Assembly: GCA_016783135.1 (NCBI GenBank)
Contig: JADHXC010000015.1
Location: 1-41,821, forward strand
Length of the DNA: 41,821 nucleotides
Reading direction: 5' to 3'
DNA from: Dehalococcoidales bacterium
Lineage (GTDB): Bacteria; Chloroflexota; Dehalococcoidia; Dehalococcoidales; Fen-1064
Positions 7,753 to 16,700 of the stretch are shown piece by piece. The notes beneath the pieces were generated by a model. The model did not search any database, was not told the origin of the DNA, and worked only from the letters and a program-made list of their open reading frames with translations. Positions within the stretch are counted from its first letter, which is position 1; each line of letters starts with the position of its first letter. The translations under genes were made by a program, and so were the position numbers.

Positions 7753-8727
7753 CTACACGGAGTCGGGTGCAGCCAGCTCGGTGCCGTTCATCAGCTTCAC
7801 GTAGATATCTTCTAGGGCGGACTGCCGGATGGAGAGGTCCACCAGAGCCCAGCCTTTGTCCGAGACCTGCCGCAGCAGTGAAGCTATCTGTCCGACATCG
7901 GCAGACTTGAATATGTAGTTGTCGCCCCTCTTTTCGTAGGGCAGGTCATCCGCCGTCTTGAAGGTTATCTCGTACTCCCTTTCTCCCAGTCTCTGCCGGA
8001 GGGACTCCATGGAATCAACTACTACCAGTCGACCATTCTTCAGAATGGCGACACGGTCGCAGATGTATTCGATATGGAACAGGTTATGGGCGCTGAGAAG
8101 AATTGTCTTACCCTCGTCCCTCAGTGCCCTGAGATAGTCTATAATGAAAAAAGAGGTCAGCGGGTCCAGCCCTGAGTTTGGCTCATCGAGTATCAGCAGT
8201 CCGGGGTTATGTAGCAGGGTTCGGGCGATGGCTGCCTTCCGTTTCATGCCCTTGGAGAGCTCGCCGGTGAGCTTGTTCTCTTCGGCCAGATTCAGTACCC
8301 CGAGCAACCGGTGGATACGGTCGCGTGCCACACTGCGCGGGATGCGGTAAAGCTCCGAGAAGAACAACAGGTACTCGGTGACCGTCATGTTCTCGTAGAA
8401 TGGACTCTCCTCCGGCAGGTACCCTATGAAGCTCTTGATACGCGTACCTTCCCTGGTGATGTCCATGCCCATTATCTCTATACTACCCTCGGTTGGACTT
8501 ATCAGGCCGGTTATCATCTTGAGAATGGTGGTCTTACCGGCACCGTTATGACCGATGATACCCAGGATTTCACCTTCTCTGACATCCAGGTCCAGATGGT
8601 CGACGGCGACACAGTCCCGGTAGGACTTGCTGACGCCTTGCAGCATGATGATAGGGTTCTCACCTGTTTGAGTCCAATTGTCTCTGTATCTCTGTGAAAA
8701 CGGTCGCTCGATTACCTGGCGCAACAA
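7753..8727 (-). CDS. ABC transporter ATP-binding protein (ABC-2 exporter type)
   Basis: 324 residues. Walker A GHNGAGKTT (59-67), signature LSKGM (157-161, a variant of LSGGQ), Walker B LLILDEP with D181/E182, and H-loop LLSAHNL are intact; a C-terminal regulatory extension of about 90 residues follows. It powers the two permeases downstream on the same strand. The start is a TTG at 8727 (or the next TTG at 8724), preceded by GGAAGGAG. An internal ATG (residue 28) would remove residues just ahead of the first beta strand and has no good ribosome site. First gene of a three-gene operon. Confidence 0.88.
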   Translation of the reverse strand: MLRQVIERPFSQRYRDNWTQTGENPIIMLQGVSKSYRDCVAVDHLDLDVREGEILGIIGHNGAGKTTILKMITGLISPTEGSIEIMGMDITREGTRIKSFIGYLPEESPFYENMTVTEYLLFFSELYRIPRSVARDRIHRLLGVLNLAEENKLTGELSKGMKRKAAIARTLLHNPGLLILDEPNSGLDPLTSFFIIDYLRALRDEGKTILLSAHNLFHIEYICDRVAILKNGRLVVVDSMESLRQRLGEREYEITFKTADDLPYEKRGDNYIFKSADVGQIASLLRQVSDKGWALVDLSIRQSALEDIYVKLMNGTELAAPDSV

Positions 8728-9093
8728 AATCTCCTTCCCGGACCCATGTATCGATTGATGTCACGATGCTGGGAACTTCGGCTTTGCACCCTAACTGGTT
8801 CATTCTAATGCGCATAGGCCTTCCCGGTAAGGTCATGCTGGTGCAAAATCGTGGGGCCAGCGACTTAATATCGTGAGCCACGCAGCCCAGGGTTCTGTCT
8901 ACGGTAGGGCACTCCCCAGTAGCACCCGGCATCGGCTGTATTGTAGCGTCACTGATGTACCGGATAAGCCCTAGTCCGTGAGTCCAGATTCAGAATGTCC
9001 ACCTCAGGGGTGCTAGCTCTATCGAATGATTTCCACGTCTTTGCGAGCGATACTGCTGGCTTTGCCAGCAGGCCGAAGCGAGCGCCACTGAGT
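8728..9093. other. Intergenic, no gene recognised
   Basis: About 365 bp upstream of the ABC operon. A 90-codon open frame on the minus strand (8660-8932) overlaps the ATPase start, resembles no family and is probably spurious. The region must contain the operon promoter and leader, but I could not pick a convincing -35/-10 pair. Confidence 0.4.
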
Positions 9094-9308
9094 CTAGCAG
9101 GGTGATGAAAAGGGGAGGTCAGAGGGGTTTTACCCCTTTGGCAGGGGTGTCTGGGCGTCATTCTTACAGAATGACGTTAGCAGAATCCGAAACTAGATTC
9201 TGCCGGTGTCCCCCAGATATAATCTTTCCCCCCTTCCGCAGAAGGCTCCTTCCTGGCCAGGAAGGGGGTCAGGGGGATGGTCGAAAGGGTTTTTCAGCAG
9301 CCTGCTAG
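9094..9308. repeat. MITE-A copy 2 (complete, 215 bp)
   Basis: Bounded by CTAGCAGGGTGATGAAAAGG (left) and TTTTTCAGCAGCCTGCTAG (right): terminal inverted repeats with CTAG at both ends. Inside are the TCATTCT/AGAATGA hairpin and the perfect palindrome CCTTCCTGGCCAGGAAGG. No open frame for a transposase. CTAG ends with a TA core fit IS630/Tc1-mariner-type target choice (IS630 is known to prefer CTAG), so an IS630-like enzyme may have mobilised it. Confidence 0.75.
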
Positions 9309-9392
9309 TGGCGCGCAATCTCACATCCATCCCCGCAGATTGCGGCAATCCCATAGGGATTACTTCGTCGCCTGCGGCTCCTCGCAATGACA
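9309..9392. repeat. Half copy of the TGTCATTGCGAG palindromic repeat
   Basis: Contains GCGCAATCTC, GATTGCGGCAATC, ATTACTTCGTCGCC and ends CTCGCAATGACA (9381-9392), the right half of the palindrome at 4731-4827. It lies immediately beside a MITE-A copy. Confidence 0.5.
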
Positions 9393-9441
9393 GGTAAGGT
9401 CTCCCCCAAAGAATCGACGGATAAGAGATAAGTATAATGGG

Positions 9442-9471
9442 TTGAACTGTATCGCTTTCCTGTGTGATAAT
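9442..9471 (+). promoter_or_regulatory. Candidate sigma-70 promoter of the CoA-transferase operon
   Basis: TTGAAC (9442-9447), 18-nt spacer, GATAAT (9466-9471). It would give a leader of about 95 nt before the GTG/ATG start of subunit A. A second TATAAT at about 9433 has no matching -35. Confidence 0.35.
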
Positions 9472-9573
9472 CAGTGCACCTCTGTCCCTGCTGGTAGTCT
9501 AGCGTGAACAGGAACCACCACAGGGACTGTCTTGTCTGGCTGGTAGGCCTGCAGCCGGTAGAATAGGGAGAGT

Positions 9574-10416
9574 GTGTATCGAATGAATAGTAAGGTTTGC
9601 ACTGTTGCCGAAGCAATGGCTGAAGTCCATGATGGCGACATGATTGCCGCGCACTTCTGGGGTGTCGCTGGCAGTCCCGGGTACCTTTTTCGTGCCCTTA
9701 TTGAGCGTGGTGTAAGGGACCTGACTGTTTGCATGAACAATTTTCTACCCGTCCCGCCAACGCTCGGAGAGATGGGCTTTGCCGACCCGACCGGACTCCT
9801 TCCACAGATAAGAAAAATAATCACCGCTTTTATGGGCACCCGGGCCTTCGGGAGTATGAATGCCGAATTTCTTGGTACCCGGGTGGAAGACGGGACGTTG
9901 GAAATAGAGAGCACCACACATGGTGTCCTGATTGAGCGACTTCATGCCGGTGCTATGGGACTGGGTGGTTTCTATAATCCTATCGGCGTCGGGACTACCG
10001 TGGAGAAGGGAAAGGAAAAGCGGACTATTGACGGCGTGGAATACCTCTTCGAGGGACCGCTCCGGCCCGATGTGGGACTGGTGAAGGCTGCCAGGGCGGA
10101 CACCAGGGGTAACCTGGTCTACCGGGGCTCGGCCCGGGGAGCCAACCCTGTCATTGCCATGGCATCCAGGTACACTATCGCCGAGGTGTTTGAGATTGTA
10201 GAACTTGGAGAACTCGACCCGGAAATGGTGGTAACACCCGGGGTGTATATCGACCGTATTGTCAGGATACCCGATGATGACCCGTACAGCTTGAAACAGC
10301 GACCGGAGACAATCCAGGCGATAGTTACATACGCTCTCACCCGGCTAGCCGAAGAGGAGGCTGCTGCCGCTGCTGAAAGAGCCTTGCAGGAAGACCGGCA
10401 AGGAGGTGTACAATGA
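9574..10416 (+). CDS. CoA-transferase subunit A (3-oxoacid/glutaconate type)
   Basis: A 280-residue alpha subunit of a family I CoA-transferase, which moves CoA between acyl-CoA and a free acid. Visible family segments: the early GVAGSPGYLFRALIERGVRDL, the central HAGAMGLGGFYNPIGVGT, and the C-terminal VVTPGVYIDRIV. The C-terminus (EEEAAAAAERALQEDRQGG) is a charged helical tail. The GTG at 9574 and the ATG at 9583 are both possible starts (AGGGAG at 9565-9570 is 3 or 12 nt away). Its TGA overlaps the ATG of subunit B by 4 nt, so the two are coupled and probably form a heteromer. The acid substrate is not predictable. Confidence 0.87.
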   Translation: MYRMNSKVCTVAEAMAEVHDGDMIAAHFWGVAGSPGYLFRALIERGVRDLTVCMNNFLPVPPTLGEMGFADPTGLLPQIRKIITAFMGTRAFGSMNAEFLGTRVEDGTLEIESTTHGVLIERLHAGAMGLGGFYNPIGVGTTVEKGKEKRTIDGVEYLFEGPLRPDVGLVKAARADTRGNLVYRGSARGANPVIAMASRYTIAEVFEIVELGELDPEMVVTPGVYIDRIVRIPDDDPYSLKQRPETIQAIVTYALTRLAEEEAAAAAERALQEDRQGGVQ

Positions 10417-11078
10417 AGGACAGACTCACTGAAGAACTGCTTGCCATGAGGGCAACCAGGGAGATACAGCCGGGCGAATACTGCAACCTGGGTATCGGTC
10501 TTCCCCAGATGTGTGTCTCGTACATACCGGAAGGCTGTATCGTCCAGACAGAGAACGGCGCACTCGGTTACGGGCCTTTAATTACTGCCGAGAACTTCGA
10601 CCAGATGGACCTCGACCTTGTGGATGCCGGTTCGAGGTTTTTCACCCCCGCTCCCGGGATGGTCTTCTTTGACATGCTGACATCGTTTGCCATGATAAGG
10701 AGCGGTCGGCTTACCAGTATACTCGGTGGTCTCCAGGTCTCGGAGAGAGGTGACCTCGCAATACACGGTATCAGTGAGGATGACATCTACCCGCAAATCG
10801 GCGGTGCCATGGACCTCGCTTGGGGGGCGAAACGGCTGATTGTCGCCATGACTCACAGTACTAAGGAAGGCAAGTCGAAGATTGTGAAGGCATTGACACT
10901 GCCCGTCAGTGCCAGGGGGTGTGTCGACCTGATTCTGACCGACCTGGCGGTGATTGAGGTGACACCCGAAGGGCTGCTCCTCAAAGAGTATGCTCCGGGT
11001 TGGACACCGGAAGAGATTCAGGAGCAGACCGAAGCCCGCCTGATTGTAGCCGACGACGTCGGAGAAATCGAGTTCTAA
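10413..11078 (+). CDS. CoA-transferase subunit B
   Basis: A 221-residue beta subunit carrying the catalytic glutamate. The family segment GEYCNLGIGLPQM is followed by VQTENGALGYGP, in which the Glu of TENG is the residue that forms the CoA thioester intermediate (SENG in most relatives). GAMDLAWGAKRLIVAM and TDLAVIEVTPEGLLLKEYAPG complete the fold. It starts ATG inside the ATGA overlap with subunit A. The pair would act in short-chain acid activation or fermentation-type acyl-CoA metabolism. Convergent with the carboxylesterase. Confidence 0.88.
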   Translation: MKDRLTEELLAMRATREIQPGEYCNLGIGLPQMCVSYIPEGCIVQTENGALGYGPLITAENFDQMDLDLVDAGSRFFTPAPGMVFFDMLTSFAMIRSGRLTSILGGLQVSERGDLAIHGISEDDIYPQIGGAMDLAWGAKRLIVAMTHSTKEGKSKIVKALTLPVSARGCVDLILTDLAVIEVTPEGLLLKEYAPGWTPEEIQEQTEARLIVADDVGEIEF

Positions 11079-11136
11079 CGAGTCGCTTCGGCGTTAGCTG
11101 TTTCCCCCGGACAGGAGACGTATGCACAGGCACGCG

Positions 11137-12687
11137 TCAGAATGTCCCGGCGGATGCGTCCGGAATGGCGTCCCAGGCGCGGCGTTCCTCTTCGTAGGGC
11201 GCTTCCACAAGAGCACTTTCCCTGCCGAGGAGCATGGTCTCCCGCCGCTCGCCATAGGCCGGCCACTTACCGAGGCTCTCACAGCTCGGGTCACCGGTCC
11301 TGGCAAAGGCCACCCAGGCGTCCTGCATGTTCTCGGAAAGGGCATCAGCCTCCGGTCCTGTCCCGGAGAAGTTCTCCTCGTGCGTTCCAAAGAGGAATCC
11401 CAGCTCCAGGGCATGGCATGCTCCCAGCTTGCCGTCCATTGCCGGCGAGGTCCAGGTGAACAGGTAACTGTAGGCAGGAGTGCCACGCTGCATCTGGGTT
11501 TCGGCAAGTACGATAGCCGGCATTCGGAACGTATGGTCGGTCTGTATAGCACTGAGAAGCTCGGCCGGTGTGGTCGGCGCACCCCGTTTATCCCGTGCCT
11601 TCCGATAGGCTTCAATTAACCCGCTGACATCCCCGGACGGAATCAATCTCTGGCAGCGTCTTAGAAGCTGCCCTTCGGTAAGTCTGGCCATGCTCGGGTC
11701 CATTACACTGAACAACTTCCACTCTTCGAGATTAGAACCGACCAGAACATGAACGCCATCGGCTGAGCCACTGGCGATGGCATTGATAGGAAGCTCTGGA
11801 AGCACCTTACCGTCAATAACCGGCTGGAGCGGCAGACCGCCACCGATGTCCGAACCGGGCGCAGCCGCTTTCAGGGCAAGCTCTCTCTGGGCATTCATCA
11901 GCCGGTCGGTGGTGAGCGCACGCAGGGCATCGGCATCGGTGGCACTAACCCCGAGAGTGTCGATGAGTGCTCGCGTCGCTCGAACCGCCCGGTCTACGGA
12001 ACTCGCGGTGTGGGCGGCACCGCTCTGCGGAATGGCCTTCTGGAACAGCCCCCGTGAGCCGGGCATGGCTAGCTGGGCACCGACACTCATACCACCGGCA
12101 GATTCCCCGAAGATGGTCACGTTGTCCGGGTCTCCCCCGAAAGCCGCAATATTATCGCGTACCCACTCCAGGGCGAAGGTTTGGTCGAGTAGTCCCTCGT
12201 TGCCTGTTGCCGGGATTCTGCCGTTGGTGACATCATCCAGCTTGAGGAATCCGAGAGCACCCAGGCGGTAGTTGATGGTGACCAGCACGACATCGCCGCG
12301 CATTGTTATATTGCGTCCATAGTAGACCAGGGCCGAACCGGAGCCTGAGGTGAAGCCGCCCCCGTGAATCCAGAAGAGTACCGGACGGCGCGCGTCGTCC
12401 AGGCCCGGGGTGAAGATGTTGAGGTAAAGGCAATCTTCGTCCTGGGGTTCGGGCTGCGGGGCAGCGAGTATGCTGCTCTCGGGCGGGTTCTGTGGTGCGG
12501 TGGTGGCGAACCGTTTCACCGGACGGACACCGTCCCAGGGTTCAGCCGGTTGGGGAGGAAGCCAGCGGCGGCCTCCCACAGGCGGGGCAGCGTAGGGAAT
12601 TCCGCAGAAAACGTACGTTCCGCGCCGGTAGTTACCTTCCACCTTTCCTGCAGTTGTCTTGACAATTGCTTCAGTAGCCTCACTCAT
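11137..12687 (-). CDS. Type-B carboxylesterase/lipase
   Basis: A 516-residue alpha/beta hydrolase of the cholinesterase/carboxylesterase family. Oxyanion-hole HGGG (108-111), nucleophile elbow GESAGG with Ser196, EDCLYLNIFTP (about 84-94) and a late CHALELGFLFG segment with the likely catalytic His are intact. No signal peptide, so probably cytoplasmic. The start ATG at 12687 has AAGGAGG just upstream. It hydrolyses carboxylic esters; true substrate unknown. Monocistronic, and divergent from the nuclease-like gene that follows. Confidence 0.9.
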   Translation of the reverse strand: MSEATEAIVKTTAGKVEGNYRRGTYVFCGIPYAAPPVGGRRWLPPQPAEPWDGVRPVKRFATTAPQNPPESSILAAPQPEPQDEDCLYLNIFTPGLDDARRPVLFWIHGGGFTSGSGSALVYYGRNITMRGDVVLVTINYRLGALGFLKLDDVTNGRIPATGNEGLLDQTFALEWVRDNIAAFGGDPDNVTIFGESAGGMSVGAQLAMPGSRGLFQKAIPQSGAAHTASSVDRAVRATRALIDTLGVSATDADALRALTTDRLMNAQRELALKAAAPGSDIGGGLPLQPVIDGKVLPELPINAIASGSADGVHVLVGSNLEEWKLFSVMDPSMARLTEGQLLRRCQRLIPSGDVSGLIEAYRKARDKRGAPTTPAELLSAIQTDHTFRMPAIVLAETQMQRGTPAYSYLFTWTSPAMDGKLGACHALELGFLFGTHEENFSGTGPEADALSENMQDAWVAFARTGDPSCESLGKWPAYGERRETMLLGRESALVEAPYEEERRAWDAIPDASAGTF

Positions 12688-12762
12688 TGCTTCCTCCTTG
12701 TGGTCTGGTCTTGTTGAGGCGAATTGTAGAGGTTGCTGGCAGTAGTGTCAACATATTTCTAC

Positions 12763-12791
12763 TTGACAGGTAGGGGTACAGCCGATAAAGT
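12763..12791 (+). promoter_or_regulatory. Sigma-70-like promoter
   Basis: A perfect TTGACA (12763-12768), 17-nt spacer and TAAAGT (12786-12791), 37 nt upstream of the next gene. Consistent with vegetative expression of 12829-13575. Confidence 0.5.
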
Positions 12792-12828
12792 CAGGACGGA
12801 TGGTGGATAGTACGCTGTCACGTGGAAG

Positions 12829-13575
12829 GTGGAAGTGTCCTCAGAATTGCAGGCCGAATCACACGGGATAAACCTGCTCAACGAAAAACAGCTCCATGCT
12901 GCTCTGAAAGCATGGTATGTCCAGCCGGGGGACCAGGTGGAGGTAGCCGTTGATGGCTACATCATAGACATCGTGCGGGGCGACCTGCTGATTGAGATAC
13001 AGACGCGCAACTTCAGTGCGATTAAGAGTAAGGTTGTGGAGCTTGTTCGAGGCCACCCGGTCCGCGTGGTATATCCGATCGCCACGGAGAAGTGGATAGT
13101 GCGGATGCCGGAAAAAGGTGACCGTATCCTGGGACGACGGCGTTCACCTAAGAGGGGCATTCCTGCCGATTTCTTCGAGGAGCTGGTCAGCTTCCCGGAA
13201 CTCATCTCTAACAACAACTTCTCCATTGAATTGCTGCTAGTCCGGGAGGAAGAGGTACGCCGTCAGGACCGGAGGCGCGGCTGGCGCAGAAAAGGGTGGA
13301 CCATCGATGAACGGCGATTGCTGAAGGTGCTGGACCGGCTGGTACTGGAAACACCTGCGGACATGGCGACTTTCATCCCGGAAGACCTGGCGATGCCATT
13401 CACTACCTCCGACCTGGCATGCACCGTCGGCAGGCCGCGTCGACTTGCCCAGAGGATGGCCTACTGCCTGAGGGCGATGGGTTGTATCACACCGGCAGGG
13501 AAGCAGGGTAACGCCATTCTGTATACCCGCACTGATGCCTGGAATTTCCTCAGAACCCGTATCCGTAATATCTAG
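12829..13575 (+). CDS. Conserved PD-(D/E)XK-like protein, probably Chloroflexota-typical
   Basis: 248 residues. The N-terminal third has the arrangement of a PD-(D/E)XK nuclease core: DGYIIDIVRGDLLIEIQTRN with Asp, then E-x-Q replacing E-x-K, then AIKSKVVELV and VRVVYPIATEKWIVR. The rest is basic (RRQDRRRGWRRKGW) with a probable winged helix near the C-terminus (LACTVGRPRRLAQRMAYCLRAMG). I recognise this as a conserved hypothetical type of Chloroflexota, but know no function. The GTG at 12829 lacks a strong ribosome site; the GTG at 12835 is an alternative. It has its own promoter and no operon partner. Confidence 0.7.
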   Translation: MEVSSELQAESHGINLLNEKQLHAALKAWYVQPGDQVEVAVDGYIIDIVRGDLLIEIQTRNFSAIKSKVVELVRGHPVRVVYPIATEKWIVRMPEKGDRILGRRRSPKRGIPADFFEELVSFPELISNNNFSIELLLVREEEVRRQDRRRGWRRKGWTIDERRLLKVLDRLVLETPADMATFIPEDLAMPFTTSDLACTVGRPRRLAQRMAYCLRAMGCITPAGKQGNAILYTRTDAWNFLRTRIRNI

Positions 13576-13639
13576 CCATACACCAGATAGGTCTGCACAG
13601 GCTGACCACCACGTTGGTAAAATAAGCTGCTATTCCCCT

Positions 13640-13668
13640 GTGATACTTCTGCCAGCAGGTCGTATAAT
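13640..13668 (+). promoter_or_regulatory. Candidate promoter of the alpha-2-macroglobulin gene
   Basis: GTGATA (13640-13645), 17-nt spacer and a perfect TATAAT (13663-13668), about 90 nt before the chosen start at 13760. The -10 is strong, the -35 is 4 of 6. Confidence 0.45.
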
Positions 13669-13759
13669 ACAATAACATCGATGCAGATGGTCTGTCTTAA
13701 TCAAGATGTATCTATTTCGGAATAAGGCGAGATACCGGGAGTATCAAAAGGGGAGGACC

Positions 13760-16700
13760 ATGAAGAGGTCAGGAAAGATAAAGGTAGCAGCCGTGGTACT
13801 GCTTCTGGCGCTGGTTGGCTCGATTATGCCGGCCTGTCGCTGTGCAGGACCGGCGGAAAGCTACATGGCAATGGTGCCGCGAGTCCTGCACAGCGGCAGC
13901 ACGGAGTCGGTCTCCCTGGCGCTCTTCCAGGGAGAAAGGCTGGTGTCTGGTAATGTCCAGGTCTCGCTGTTGAAGGATGGCAAGGAGATAGTCCGGGCCA
14001 GCAAGACCATCAAAGGTAAGGGAACGATAGAGATTGACATCCCCGATGTTGCTGAAGGGCAGTATCAGGTCCAGGTAACGGGAGAGGGTTTTGAAGATAA
14101 GGCGACGGTAGTCGTGGAGAAGAGCCTTCTCGTCTTTCTGGAAACAGACAAGCCGATATACAAACCCGGCCAGACGATGCACATGAAGGTGGTCACGCTC
14201 AATGGTGAACTCATGGCTGAAGTCGGTCAGGTGGTCGTGGAAGTCTTTGACGCTAAGGGGATAAAGATATTCCGCAAGGAAGTACAGACGGATGACTTCG
14301 GGATGGTCGATATAGACCTGCCCATCTCCACGGAACCGAACGAGGGCGTCTGGAAGATAAACGCCATCACGGAAAAGGGGAAGACCCAGCTTGACGTGCG
14401 GGTGGAGAAGTACGTGCTCCCCAAGTACGAGGTCAAGGTAGAGCTTCCCAGGGACTGGTTCCTGGTAAACGAACCCTTAACAGGCAAAGTGAGTTCGGAG
14501 TACAGCTTCGGCAAACCGGTGAAGGGAGAGCTGGAAATCAGGGCCTCACGCTATGTCGGTGAATGGCAGGAGTACGCCACGTTCGCGAAGGACATTGACG
14601 GCGAGGCGGAGTTCGAGCTACCACCGGTACGTTACGTAGCCGGGGTCCCCGAGGCCGGTGGCAAGGGCAACGTTATGCTTGACATAACTGTCCGAGAGAC
14701 GGCCACCGGTTACGAGGAGCAGACCAGTCGACTTCTCTCGGTTGCCGAATCACCGTTGACTATGCAGCTAATACCGGAGAGCATGGTCTTCAAACCGGGT
14801 CTGGCATTCGGCTTCCTGGTAATCACCGAGACACCGGGTAATGAACCCGTAGACAAGCAGGTAGAGTTGGGGATACGGTACCTCGATGGTGAATACGAGG
14901 AGATAAAGACTGAGGAAAAGAGGGTTAATACCGGCAAGGGGAAAGCGATGGTTACCGTTACGCCACCGGATGAAGCGGTCGCCATGATTATTGATGCCCG
15001 TGCCGAGGACGCCGGGACTTCAGTGACCCTTCAGGCTTCCTACTCACCTTCGGGAAATTTCATACACGTGGAACAGGTAAGTGAAGGTACTCCGCGAATA
15101 GGGGAACAGATAAAGTTCAAGGTCAACTCCACCCGGCGGGCAGCCAACTTCTACTACGAGGTCGTATCGCGCGACAAGGTGGTGTTTTCCGATTATACAG
15201 GGAGCAGCACGATTGCCTTCGATACCACCCCGATGATGACACCGTCCGCCAGGCTGCTGGTATACCAGATTCTACCCAACAGCGAGGTTGCCGCGGACTA
15301 CATACCGTTCCAGGTCATACCGGAGTACCCACATAATGTAACGGCGGAGTTCAGCAAAGAGGAGGCCGCACCCGGCACCGAAGTGGACATCAACCTCACC
15401 ACCGAGGGTGAAGCCAGGGTGGGCATTGCCGTTGTAGACAGGTCCGTTTTCATACTGGCCGAGAACCGGCTCAACCTCCAGCAGGTCTTCGATGAGCTGG
15501 AGAGGCTCTACATGAAGCCCCAGGTGGAGCTGCACGAAGTCTCAATCTACCCGACAATCACCACCAGGGGGGCGAAGGATGTCTTTGAGGATGCCGGCGT
15601 GGTGGTGCTGAGTAACAATAACATACCCGAAGGCAAGGAGTACGAGTCCCAGGGAGGCAAGGGCATTTTCCTGGCGCGTGATGGTCTCATGGAGAAGGGA
15701 ATGGCAATGGTTGAGGAGGCCGAAGCAGCACCGGTTGTTGCGGCTTCGGCGACCGATGATGCCGGACTGGCCGAGGTGCAGCGGGTGCGGCAGTTCTTCC
15801 CCGAAACCTGGCTGTGGCAGAACATAGTTACTGATACCGAAGGCCGGGCCTCTCTGACAGTGACTGTGCCGGATACCATCACCACCTGGATGCTGCGTGC
15901 CATCGCCATATCCAGGGAGAAGGGATTGGGAATAGGAGAAGACCAGTTGCGGGCGTTTCAGCCGTTCTTCCTCAAGATAGACCTGCCGTACTCGGCGATA
16001 AGGAGTGAGGAGTTCCCGGTGCAAGTAGCCATCTACAACTACCTGGATGAGCCTCAGAGCGTGCAGGTGGAGATTGAAGAAGCCGACTGGTTCGACTTGC
16101 TGGACGAGGATGTCCGAACGGTTGAGATAGCTGCCAACGAGATTGGCGGAGCCTCATTCGTGATTCGACCGACAGGGCTGGGCATCAATGAAGTCAAGGT
16201 TACGGCCCGCAGTCAGCAGGCAGCCGATGCCATGATAAAGACCATCATCATCGAGCCGGAGGGCGTTTCCCGGGAGGTGGTAGACAACCTTACCCTGTCG
16301 GAAGGGGACTCACACGTAATCTCGACAGCAATACCTTTCGAGGCTGTTACCGGCTCCGGCCGGGCATACCTGACAGTGACCTCCAGCTACCTCACCCAGA
16401 CTATCGAAGGACTGGAGGAGCTTATCCAGATGCCTTTCGGCTGTGGCGAGCAGAACATGATAACGCTGGCGCCCGATATCTTCATCACCAGGTACCTCCA
16501 GGAGAGCGGTCAGGTCAAGCCGGAGATAATGGCCAGGGCCGAGAAACTGATGATAACCGGTTACCAGAGACAGTTGACCTACCGCCGTAATGACGGCAGC
16601 TTCTCCGCCTTCGGTCAGAGCGATGATGAGGGCAGCCTGTGGCTGACTGCCTTTGTCCTTAAGTCGTTCGCCCAGGCCAGGGACCTCATGTATATCGACG

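Noticed and set aside
8660-8932. 90-codon minus-strand frame upstream of the ABC ATPase
   Set aside because: It overlaps the ATPase start in another frame, has no family resemblance and no ribosome site; most likely chance.
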